From: Chloroflexota bacterium
Lineage (GTDB): Bacteria > Chloroflexota > Dehalococcoidia > Tepidiformales > Tepidiformaceae
Direction: 5' to 3'
Length of the DNA stretch: 21,590 nucleotides
Assembly: GCA_963169135.1 (NCBI GenBank)
Contig: CAUJEQ010000149.1
Location: 1-21,590 of the forward strand
Both the position numbers and the translations under genes were made by a program. The notes beneath the pieces were generated by a model. That model saw only the letters and a list, made by a program, of their open reading frames with translations, ran no database searches and was not told the origin of the DNA. Shown piece after piece: positions 15,040-21,555 of this stretch; position 1 is the stretch's first letter, and each line of letters starts with the position of its first letter.

Positions 15040-16623
15040 CTATTCGACCCAGACCCAACCCTTCATGGCCGGGTGGTAGTCGCAGGTGATGTAGAACTTG
15101 CCGGGCTCGTTGAACGTGATCGTGCGCTTGTCACCGGGTGCCGGACCAATGTCAGGCTTGTCGGCTGTGCCGTTGATCGTGATGGTGTGGAGGCCGGCCA
15201 CGTTTTCGAACAGGATGTCGGTGCCGACGGCGACCTTTACCGCGCCGGTGTTGGAGCCGCTGCGCACGCCGTCCGCCTCGATGATCCAGTCGTATTCGGG
15301 AACCGTCTGGGTGGCGAGGATGGTGACGTTGGTCGAGATCTCGTCGGGCTCGCCGGGCTCGGCTGCGGGGGTCGAGGTACCCACGCCCGGAAGGGTGTTG
15401 AAGACACTCTGCGGGACTGCCCACTGGACGCAGGCTGTGCCCGGGTTGATCTGGTCGGGCGGGGCAGATCCCCAGGAGTCCTCGGGAAGGTGGAGCGAGG
15501 TGCCAATGGCGACGATATCGCTGGACTTCAGGCCGTTGGCATCGGCAATCATGCTCGCAGTTGTGCCGGAGAGCGTCTGGGCCACGTCATCGAGGCTCTG
15601 GCCCTGGACGACATAGCCTTCGATTTTGGGTAGCTTCAGCTCGGTGACTTCGGCGGGGATTTCGGCGTCCGCTTCGAGGTCCTTGATCGCGTCGTTCAGG
15701 TCCTTCAATTGCTGCTCGGTGATGCCGTGGCGCTCGGCGACGGCGGGCACGGTATCGCCGGGGGTGACGAAGTAGACGGCGCCATTGGGCAGTGCGAGGA
15801 CCTCGCCGGGGAAGAGGCCCGCGCGGGGCTGCCCATCGGCGGTGAGGAGCTCCATGGTGGCAACGCCGCGCTTGACGCTGAGGCTGTAGTCGAGCTGGTT
15901 GAGGTCAGCAATGATGAGGGCGCCGACGAAGTGGGCTTCGGCGACCTTCGTGATGGTTTCGTTGTCCTTGTAAACCGTGTAGGCGTAGCCGTCCTGGTCG
16001 GCGCGGAAACCGGGAATCCGGATGGTGGAGCCCTGCTTCAGGGTACCTTCGACAGGGAGGTTGTTGAGCGCGGCGAGCTCAGCGGGCCCGATGCCGTGAG
16101 CGCGGGCGATGAGAGCGAGGGTATCGCCGCCGACGACGGCCGAGGTGTGCAGGTTGAGGTTATGAGCGAAATGCTCGGCCTCGGTCCAGCCGAAGCTCGT
16201 GGGGTTGCCGAAGGCGTCTTCATCGGTCGCGGGGGCGGTGATGAGGTTCACGAGGTGTTCGATCTGGATGGAGTTGAGCGAGCCGCCGTTCGTATTGAGC
16301 CAGGCAGGCATGAGTGTCCCCGCGCGGCCGCACTGGAGCGTCCGGCGGACGAGGTCGCGGTTCTGACGGAGGAGGAGCGGGTCCTGGTCCTGGAAGTCGG
16401 CGCGGTTCAGCGCAGGGCCGACGCCACCGTCGCCTTTGTTTCCGTGGCACGTGCGGCAGTTATTCGCGTAGAGGAGCGCACCGCGCTCGATGGACTGCTC
16501 GTCGCTCCACTCCTGCTGGTCTGGAGCGCGGACGGGCAGGTCAATCGCGGTGTAGGCTGCGCAGCCGCCAACGAAGATGAAGAAGAGCGCGACGATGAGG
16601 ACGATTTGCTTTTGGGTGTTCAA
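15040..16623 (-). CDS. Cytochrome c - LysM x4 - cupredoxin fusion protein
   Basis: A 527-residue exported redox protein with three kinds of domain. A TM or lipoprotein signal (residues 7-21, ending VGGC) is followed by a class I cytochrome c domain (about 43-130) with heme motif CRTCH at 56-60 and distal Met105 (TLMPAW). Four LysM-like units follow at about 159-204, 213-279, 283-331 and 336-380; the third has the classic VTPGDTVPAVAERHG. The C-terminal cupredoxin (about 440-527) has the type 1 copper ligands His479, Cys514, His517 and Met520 in the C-x2-H-x2-M spacing of amicyanin/pseudoazurin. Translation starts at a TTG (16623) with GGAGG 5 nt upstream, only 12 nt after the Rieske stop. Position in the operon suggests it takes electrons from the Rieske/cytochrome b complex while held at the cell wall. 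The order cyt c, LysM, cupredoxin is unusual as far as I know. Confidence 0.88.
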   Translation of the reverse strand: MNTQKQIVLIVALFFIFVGGCAAYTAIDLPVRAPDQQEWSDEQSIERGALLYANNCRTCHGNKGDGGVGPALNRADFQDQDPLLLRQNRDLVRRTLQCGRAGTLMPAWLNTNGGSLNSIQIEHLVNLITAPATDEDAFGNPTSFGWTEAEHFAHNLNLHTSAVVGGDTLALIARAHGIGPAELAALNNLPVEGTLKQGSTIRIPGFRADQDGYAYTVYKDNETITKVAEAHFVGALIIADLNQLDYSLSVKRGVATMELLTADGQPRAGLFPGEVLALPNGAVYFVTPGDTVPAVAERHGITEQQLKDLNDAIKDLEADAEIPAEVTELKLPKIEGYVVQGQSLDDVAQTLSGTTASMIADANGLKSSDIVAIGTSLHLPEDSWGSAPPDQINPGTACVQWAVPQSVFNTLPGVGTSTPAAEPGEPDEISTNVTILATQTVPEYDWIIEADGVRSGSNTGAVKVAVGTDILFENVAGLHTITINGTADKPDIGPAPGDKRTITFNEPGKFYITCDYHPAMKGWVWVE

Positions 16624-16635
16624 TCGACCCTCCGC

Positions 16636-17250
16636 CTACCCGTTGTACGCAACCGCACGAAGCGGGTTGTTGTTGTTGCCGCTGGTGACAGCGCCGGTGT
16701 TGACGTCAACGGAGCCGTTGCTGTTGACGGTGAGGGCCATGGTGTCCATGGGCCGGGGGGCAGGACCGAAGACGCGGATGCCGGCCCGGGAGTAGGTAGA
16801 GCCGTGGCAGGGGCAGCGGAACCAGCCGACGATACCGGGGAAGTTGACCTCGGCACCGTTGAATCCTCCGAGCCAGGGGACTGCGCAGCCGAGGTGGGGG
16901 CATTTCCAGTACAACGCGAGGAGGCCGCCGGTGCCACCCACGCCGAGAACATCGCCCTCGGAGCCACTGAGGTTCACGAGCCAGAACTTGCCCTCACTAA
17001 TGCGCGTGGGTTCGGCGCCGGGGAGGGGGATGCGGTTGGCGGCGACGTTCACGACGCCCCCGAAGCCGCTGGGCTTTCGCAGGTTGAAAAACCCGAGGAA
17101 CCCGGCTGTCATCGCGCCAAACGAGAGCGCCAGGCCGGCGAAGACGCTGACCCTGAGGAACGAGCGGCGAGCAAGTTTGCGCGCCTCTGACTGGCGGGCT
17201 CGCTCAATGGGCCCCGAAGCGCGCGGAGCTGCGGATGGTTCAGCTGCCAT
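16636..17250 (-). CDS. Rieske 2Fe-2S protein of the b6c complex
   Basis: Iron-sulfur subunit of a quinol:cytochrome c oxidoreductase, 204 residues. A twin-arginine-like segment ARRSFLRVSVFAG (residues 28-40) leads into the single TM anchor (about 34-55). The 2Fe-2S site is complete: Cys117 and His119 in CPHLGC, Cys146 and His149 in CPCHGS, with Cys122 and Cys148 for the stabilising disulfide. The tail ends in an Asn-rich stretch. The ATG at 17250 is 9 nt after the subunit IV stop. It takes electrons one at a time from menaquinol bound at the cytochrome b Qo site and passes them to the downstream c-type cytochrome, here most simply the next gene's product. Confidence 0.96.
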   Translation of the reverse strand: MAAEPSAAPRASGPIERARQSEARKLARRSFLRVSVFAGLALSFGAMTAGFLGFFNLRKPSGFGGVVNVAANRIPLPGAEPTRISEGKFWLVNLSGSEGDVLGVGGTGGLLALYWKCPHLGCAVPWLGGFNGAEVNFPGIVGWFRCPCHGSTYSRAGIRVFGPAPRPMDTMALTVNSNGSVDVNTGAVTSGNNNNPLRAVAYNG

Positions 17251-17259
17251 TATTCGTTT

Positions 17260-18144
17260 CTACTCCTGCCCCGGTATGCCTTCGCTAACTTTCAGCTCCC
17301 ATGGGAACACGAGCTCCTGGCCCTGTCCCCGGAATGCCGTGCCGGTCAGCGTCAGCACGCCGTAGGAAGCAACAAATCCACCGAAAAGGGCCAGGAGCGC
17401 ATCCCTGCGCGTCACCACGAGGCCCATTCGCCACATCCCGTAGATAAGGAGGCTCGGAAGCCCAACGATGAAGGCAATCGGGATCGCCTGCTCCACGAGC
17501 CAGCCCGGGAAGTCCAGGTGCTGGAAGGTCGTCGGCCCGCCCGAACCGGTGCCATCCAGGATCCGGAGGTTGAACGGGAGGTACGTGATCTCGCGTGACC
17601 AGTCGGGCCACGGAAGCTGCGACTGCATCGACCGGGCGTTTTCGAGGAAGCGGAGGCTATCGCCGCCCGAGAGCTGGAACCAGTCGTTCAGGAAGAACGC
17701 GATCTTGCCGGAGTCCCAGAGGATGAGGAGCCATGTGCCAAAGAAGCCGATAGCTGAGGCGATGATGGTGATCTTGACCGCGCCTTCGGTCCCGAAGTAG
17801 ACGCCCTGGCCTTCGTTGTCGCGGTCGAAATAGGGGAACGCGCCAAGGATGACGAGCCAGATGGTCGGGATGATGATACCGGCCATCGCGGCGTTCATGT
17901 GGAGGAGGAGTTCCTGCAGGTTGAGCAGGTACCAGGGCGCCTTCGACGGGTTCGGCGTGACGTCGGCGTTCGCCTGGTCCAGCAGTGGTGCGTTCATGAC
18001 CACCGAGAGGAAGAAGAGGGTGATCGTGAAGAGCATCGCGGCGATGAATTCGATGAACACCAGGTCTGGCCAGACGAGCACTTCCTCGTCGCGGGCGCGT
18101 GCCTGCGGGCGGGCGACTGGTCGGGCGACTACTGTGGTTGCCAT
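17260..18144 (-). CDS. Cytochrome b C-terminal subunit (subunit IV-like)
   Basis: Second half of a split cytochrome b, 294 residues, forming part of the Qo site with cytochrome b6. The Qo motif region PNPSKAPWYLLNLQELL (64-80) contains APWY in place of PEWY, the form typical of menaquinol-using complexes. TM segments are at about 30-50, 83-103, 123-145, 218-236 and 249-269. Residues about 146-217 form a long loop between TM segments, larger than in plant or cyanobacterial subunit IV (about 160 residues in all). Unlike Bacillus QcrC there is no fused cytochrome c at the C-terminus; that role appears to be moved to the separate gene at 15040-16623. The ATG at 18144 has AGGA 11 nt upstream and starts 30 nt after the cytochrome b6 stop. 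Confidence 0.93.
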   Translation of the reverse strand: MATTVVARPVARPQARARDEEVLVWPDLVFIEFIAAMLFTITLFFLSVVMNAPLLDQANADVTPNPSKAPWYLLNLQELLLHMNAAMAGIIIPTIWLVILGAFPYFDRDNEGQGVYFGTEGAVKITIIASAIGFFGTWLLILWDSGKIAFFLNDWFQLSGGDSLRFLENARSMQSQLPWPDWSREITYLPFNLRILDGTGSGGPTTFQHLDFPGWLVEQAIPIAFIVGLPSLLIYGMWRMGLVVTRRDALLALFGGFVASYGVLTLTGTAFRGQGQELVFPWELKVSEGIPGQE

Positions 18145-18174
18145 GCTGTTGCTGTCCTGCGTGAAGTTCGAGGC

Positions 18175-18927
18175 CTAGAGGGGCCGGGCCAGGCCACCAT
18201 CACGGCGAATACGCCAGAAGTGGACGGCCATGAAGATAGCGGCCAGCAGCGGCAGGCCGATGACGTGGAGCGTGTAGAAGCGGATGAGCGATTCGGGGCC
18301 GACTTCGAACCCGCCGAGCATCCAGAACCGGGTCTTCGGGCCGAGGACAGGCGCCGAACCGGCGATGTTCGAGCCCACGGTGATGGCCCAGAACGCCAGC
18401 TGGTCCCACGGGAGGAGGTAGCCGGTGAAGCTGAGGAGGAAAGTCAGCACCAGGAGGATGACGCCAACCACCCAGTTGAACTCGCGCGGCGGCTTGTAGG
18501 CGCCCGTATAGAACACACGCATCATGTGCAGGAAGACGAGGATGACCATTGCGTGGGCCATCCAGCGGTGCATGTTTCGCATTAGCTGGCCGAACTGGAC
18601 GGTCGTCGTGATGTTCTGCATGTCGAGATAGGCACGTTCGACGCTGGGCACGTAGTAGAACATCAGCAGGATGCCGGTGACGGTGAGGCCCAGGAACATG
18701 AAGAACGAGAGGCCACCGAGGCAGTAGGTGTGGGTGACCTTGACGTGAGTCCGGTGGATGCGGGTGGGGTGGAGGTGCAGGAACACGTTCGTCGCAACCA
18801 CGAGCATCTGGTTGCGGGGCGTGTTCGGGTAACCCGTGCGGAAGATCGACTTCCACACGTAGTTGTGGAACATCTTGTCGTAGATCTTGTCCGCGAGTGT
18901 CGGTTTTGCGGGAGCTTCAACGGCCAT
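18175..18927 (-). CDS. Cytochrome b6-type subunit with heme c_i cysteine
   Basis: Di-heme cytochrome b N-terminal subunit, 250 residues, four TM helices. The heme ligands are His120/His134 and His221/His236, with the 14- and 15-residue spacings of cytochrome b6. TYCLGG carries Cys69, exactly 51 residues before the first heme His, the same distance as Cys35 to His86 in b6, so the extra covalent heme c_i of b6f-type complexes is expected. Other b6 signatures are YKPPREFNWVVGV, TGYLLPWDQLAFWA and ARPL at the end. An N-terminal extension of about 34 residues precedes the family start. The ATG at 18927 is 8 nt after the stop of the 39-residue ORF, whose last codons include its ribosome binding site (GAGG), so translation is probably coupled. 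Confidence 0.96.
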   Translation of the reverse strand: MAVEAPAKPTLADKIYDKMFHNYVWKSIFRTGYPNTPRNQMLVVATNVFLHLHPTRIHRTHVKVTHTYCLGGLSFFMFLGLTVTGILLMFYYVPSVERAYLDMQNITTTVQFGQLMRNMHRWMAHAMVILVFLHMMRVFYTGAYKPPREFNWVVGVILLVLTFLLSFTGYLLPWDQLAFWAITVGSNIAGSAPVLGPKTRFWMLGGFEVGPESLIRFYTLHVIGLPLLAAIFMAVHFWRIRRDGGLARPL

Positions 18928-18935
18928 GGGTCAAA

Positions 18936-19055
18936 CTACCTCTGCCACCACTGGCCGAACAGCACGATCAGGGCCAGGGTCGCGACTATGGTGATGCTGA
19001 CGAAGACAAGCTCAAGCGTCTCGGCAAAGTCGTGCGGAAGATTTGCGAATTCCAA
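18936..19055 (-). CDS. 39-residue single-TM protein heading the b6c operon
   Basis: A short ORF not recognisable by homology. From the TTG at 19055 it encodes 39 residues: a short polar start (MEFANLPHDFAETLEL), one uninterrupted hydrophobic helix of about 19 residues (VFVSITIVATLALIVLFG) and a QWWQR end. The TTG is preceded by a strong ribosome binding site, GGGGGAGG, 8 nt away. The stop codon overlaps the region giving cytochrome b6 its Shine-Dalgarno sequence, leaving 8 nt to the next ATG. The promoter at 19137-19165 reads straight into it. In shape and position it resembles the small one-helix subunits of b6f complexes (PetG, PetL, PetN, PetM), but I see no sequence identity. A structural or assembly role is inferred. 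Confidence 0.7.
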   Translation of the reverse strand: MEFANLPHDFAETLELVFVSITIVATLALIVLFGQWWQR

Positions 19056-19136
19056 CCGACCGGCCTCCCCCTCGTTCGTTCCCGTGGGCACGGAGCCCCG
19101 GTGCCACCGGACTTTGTGAATCTCGTAGCAAGGCGT

Positions 19137-19165
19137 GTTATACCATCGGCCCCACCCGCGATCAA
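19137..19165 (-). promoter_or_regulatory. Promoter of the respiratory operon
   Basis: TTGATC (19165-19160) and TATAAC (19142-19137) are exactly 17 bp apart on the minus strand, about 82 nt before the TTG of the first gene. This is the best-matching promoter in the window. Expected start near 19130, leaving a leader of about 75 nt. Confidence 0.6.
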
Positions 19166-19214
19166 ACCTGCGGGGGTGCCGTTAACCCGCTGACAGACTC
19201 TCCCGGGGCGCGCC

Positions 19215-19242
19215 GATTCGAATCCAATCCCATCCATTCGAA
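19215..19242. repeat. Paired ATTCGAA sites upstream of the respiratory operon promoter
   Basis: The perfect 10-bp palindrome GATTCGAATC (19215-19224) and a second ATTCGAA (19236-19242) have their copies 20 bp apart, two helical turns. They lie 50-75 bp upstream of the -35 element and 14 bp after the glycosyltransferase stop. The arrangement suits binding of a dimeric regulator, or a 7-bp stem with a 12-nt loop at the end of the glycosyltransferase message. Confidence 0.45.
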
Positions 19243-19255
19243 GGGTCTATCGCCA

Positions 19256-19978
19256 CTATCGGCGGCGGAAGCGCATCCGCGCCAGCCCGCGGATGTCTTC
19301 GAGAGCCGTGCTGACGATCTTCACCTTGGTGTCAGTGTCCTCGACCCAGCGGACGGGGAGTTCGCAGATCTTGAGCTTTGCCTGGTGCGCGAGGATGAGC
19401 ATTTCGGTATCGAAGAACCACATTCGGTTCTCGATCTGCGGGACGACTGCCTGGACGGCCTTGCGGTTGAGGGCTTTGAAGCCGCATTGGGCATCGGTAA
19501 TCCGGAGGCGGGGGAAGGTCATGCGGATGAGCGCGACATAGCCGCGGCTGGTGATCTCGCGCTTGAGCTGGCGGTCGGTCTTCGAGCCTTTGGCCAGGCG
19601 GGAGCCGATGGCCACATCGCAGCCGCGCTCGGCGACCATGGCGACCAGCTCCGGCAGGTGGCTGAGATCGGTGCTGAGGTCGACATCCATGTAGGAGACT
19701 ACATCGGCGTCGCTGGAAAGCCAGGCCTCGCGGAGGGCGAGCCCACGGCCCTTTACTTCGAGGATCAGCGCCTTCACACGGGAGTAGCGCGCTTCGAGGC
19801 TGCGCGCGAGTTCTGGAGTCCCGTCGTTCGAGCCGTTGTCGGCGATCACGAGCCGCCACTCGTATTGCTGGTTCTGGTCGAAGAGGGCGAGGGTGGTCAT
19901 GGCGCTCTGTTCGAGCACCTTCACTTCGTTATAGACGGGAATGACGACATCGACCCGGGGGCGTGGCGTATCGCTCAT
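19256..19978 (-). CDS. Family 2 glycosyltransferase, dolichol-phosphate mannosyltransferase-like
   Basis: GT-A fold glycosyltransferase of 240 residues. The N-terminus DVVIPVYNE (10-18) and ADNGSNDGT (46-54) bind the nucleotide sugar. DVD at 98-100 is the metal-binding DxD motif, and TDAQCGFKALNR (161-172) is characteristic of the DPMS/Alg5-type subgroup that acts on polyprenyl phosphate. There is no C-terminal TM domain, so it is a soluble or peripheral enzyme; the likely product is a lipid-linked sugar for glycan or glycolipid synthesis. The ATG at 19978 is preferred over 19987 because it begins just before the conserved strand and has GACAAT 7 nt upstream, like purQ. It stands alone between the rpsT terminator and the respiratory operon. 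Confidence 0.9.
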   Translation of the reverse strand: MSDTPRPRVDVVIPVYNEVKVLEQSAMTTLALFDQNQQYEWRLVIADNGSNDGTPELARSLEARYSRVKALILEVKGRGLALREAWLSSDADVVSYMDVDLSTDLSHLPELVAMVAERGCDVAIGSRLAKGSKTDRQLKREITSRGYVALIRMTFPRLRITDAQCGFKALNRKAVQAVVPQIENRMWFFDTEMLILAHQAKLKICELPVRWVEDTDTKVKIVSTALEDIRGLARMRFRRR

Positions 19979-20021
19979 GGCGGGCATTGTCGGCCGGGGC
20001 AGGTAAACGCGCCATCAGGAG

Positions 20022-20055
20022 GCAAACGAAAACGCCCACCGTCACCGATGGGCGT
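20022..20055 (-). terminator. Intrinsic terminator of rpsT
   Basis: On the minus strand ACGCCCATCG-GTGA-CGGTGGGCGT forms a 10-bp stem (one G-T pair) with a GNRA-type GTGA loop, followed by TTTTCGTTT. It lies 26 nt after the rpsT stop. This is the clearest intrinsic terminator in the window. Confidence 0.8.
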
Positions 20056-20080
20056 CGCGCAATCACATCCGAGGTTGGGA

Positions 20081-20347
20081 CTAGGCGGCTGTCGTGCTGG
20101 CGTGGGCGGCCAGGCGGCGCTTGAGGCGATCGGCCGTGCCGGTGTGGATTGCGCCTTGCTTGGCGGCTCGATCCAGGGCGGAATAGGCGCTGTTGAGCGC
20201 GGTCTTGATCGCCTCGGCATCGCCGGAGGCCACGGCTTCGCGCACACGGCGGACGGAGCCGCGGGCGAGGGTGCGGCGGGCGCGGTTTCGCTCGCGCTCG
20301 CGAAGGGACTGGTGCCACCGCTTGATAGCGGACTTATGGTGAGCCAT
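20081..20347 (-). CDS. rpsT: 30S ribosomal protein S20
   Basis: Small basic protein that binds the 5' domain of 16S rRNA early in 30S assembly. It has 88 residues, the normal length. The N-terminus MAHHKSAIKRWHQSLRERERNRARR matches the S20 pattern (HKSAxKRxRQ...RNxxxRS), and the C-terminal half contains AYSALDRAAKQGAIHTGTADRLKRRLA. The ATG at 20347 is preceded by a weak ribosome binding site. The gene forms a single-gene unit with its own promoter at 20391-20419 and a terminator at 20022-20055, as is common for rpsT. Confidence 0.96.
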   Translation of the reverse strand: MAHHKSAIKRWHQSLRERERNRARRTLARGSVRRVREAVASGDAEAIKTALNSAYSALDRAAKQGAIHTGTADRLKRRLAAHASTTAA

Positions 20348-20390
20348 GTGTATCTCTAACCCGGACGTGGAATGTGAGTGTCGAATGGAG

Positions 20391-20419
20391 AGCGTATCGC
20401 GACCGGCCGCCACAGGCAA
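20391..20419 (-). promoter_or_regulatory. Promoter of rpsT
   Basis: TTGCCT (20419-20414) and TACGCT (20396-20391) are spaced by 17 bp on the minus strand, in the divergent gap between rpsT and the Gfo/Idh/MocA-like gene. Expected leader of about 37 nt before the ATG at 20347. Confidence 0.45.
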
Positions 20420-20525
20420 TCGATCGAGGTGCGGTGAGAGTGGGTAGAGGACCCGCGGGCCGAGGCTCTCGAACACGCTGAGCGAATCGCGTAGCCTTGG
20501 CTGCATCTCAGGAGCGAGGACGACC

Positions 20526-21548
20526 ATGCCCCTTCGTATCGGCCTTATCGGCGCGGGCGCGAACACGCGCCAGATGCACATTCCCGGACTCCGCAGGCAG
20601 CCAGGGGTCGAGGTCACCGGGGTCGCGAACCGCAGCCGGGAGAGCTCGCAGCGGGTCGCGGATGAGTTCAGCATCCCGCGCGTGTTCGATTCGGCGCAGG
20701 CGCTCTGCGCGGACGCGGAGATTGACGCGGTGTGCATCGGCACGTGGCCGTACATGCACCGCGACTTCAGCATCATGGCACTCGAAGCGGGAAAACACGT
20801 GCTCTGCGAGGCACGCATGGCGATGGACCTGGGGCAGGCCGAAGACATGGTGGCCGCGAGCGAGCGCCACCCGGAGCTGGTGGCGCAGCTGGTCCCCGCG
20901 CCGTTCGACTTCAAGCTCGGGCCGACGATTACCCGGCTTATCGGCGAAGGGGCGCTCGGAACGATCTCCGAAGTCAACGTGAACGTGCTGAACGCCTCGG
21001 GGCTGGACCCGGCTACTCCGCTCCACTGGCGCCAGCGGGCCGACTACTCGGGCAAGAACGTGATGATGTTCGGCATCTTCGTGGAGGTTATCCATCGCTG
21101 GCTGGGCGACCACGCCGACATCCAGGCGGCGGGCGACATCGTGATCCCCGAGCGGCCGGACACCGAGACAGGCCGGCCGGGCAAGGTGACCGTGCCGGAC
21201 ATCTGGGTGGCGACCGGGAAACTGGCGAACGGCGCGCGCATCACCTACCACTTCAGCTCGATGGCGGCCTCGGCCGAGGGCAACGGCATCGCGGTCTTCG
21301 GTTCGAAGGCGACGCTGCGCTGGAAAATGGGCGACACGGCCGAACTGATCGAGCACGGGAAGGCCCCGGTTGCTATCGAGCCCGACGCGGGCACCGACCG
21401 CGGGTGGCGGGTGGAAGAGGATTTCGTCGCCTCGGTGACGACGGGCGCCCCGGTACGGCTGACGAGCTTCGAAGACGGGATGCGCTACATGCGGGTGATC
21501 GACCGCGCGCACGAGAGCTGGCAGGCGGGACAGAAGCTGGGGGTGTAA
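20526..21548 (+). CDS. Gfo/Idh/MocA-fold protein with atypical active site
   Basis: A 340-residue protein of the Gfo/Idh/MocA family. The Rossmann nucleotide site is clear: LRIGLIGAGANTRQMHIPGL (3-22), AVCIGTWPYMH and LEAGKHVLCEARMAMD. Family members normally have EKP with a catalytic Lys after the KHV segment; here it reads EAR (95-97). The usual DxGxH motif in the second domain is replaced by FGIFVE (about 182-187). The C-terminal alpha/beta domain (about 130-330) is otherwise present. It may be a dehydrogenase with changed chemistry or a non-catalytic binding protein; the substrate is not evident. The ATG at 20526 has GAGG 6 nt upstream, and TAGCCT at 20492-20497 could be a -10. It diverges from rpsT and ends 7 bp from a convergent partial gene. 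Confidence 0.88.
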   Translation: MPLRIGLIGAGANTRQMHIPGLRRQPGVEVTGVANRSRESSQRVADEFSIPRVFDSAQALCADAEIDAVCIGTWPYMHRDFSIMALEAGKHVLCEARMAMDLGQAEDMVAASERHPELVAQLVPAPFDFKLGPTITRLIGEGALGTISEVNVNVLNASGLDPATPLHWRQRADYSGKNVMMFGIFVEVIHRWLGDHADIQAAGDIVIPERPDTETGRPGKVTVPDIWVATGKLANGARITYHFSSMAASAEGNGIAVFGSKATLRWKMGDTAELIEHGKAPVAIEPDAGTDRGWRVEEDFVASVTTGAPVRLTSFEDGMRYMRVIDRAHESWQAGQKLGV

Positions 21549-21555
21549 GGGGCTT

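Noticed and set aside
15709..17190. 493-codon plus-strand open frame opposite the cytochrome and Rieske genes
   Set aside because: Antisense shadow; the minus-strand frames hold complete heme, copper and iron-sulfur motifs.
19187..19242. tRNA-like segment with TTCGAAT (T-loop motif) near 19217
   Set aside because: The T-stem pair 53-61 is A-C, the anticodon loop lacks T33, no matching acceptor strand exists upstream, and the motif is better explained by the ATTCGAA repeat.
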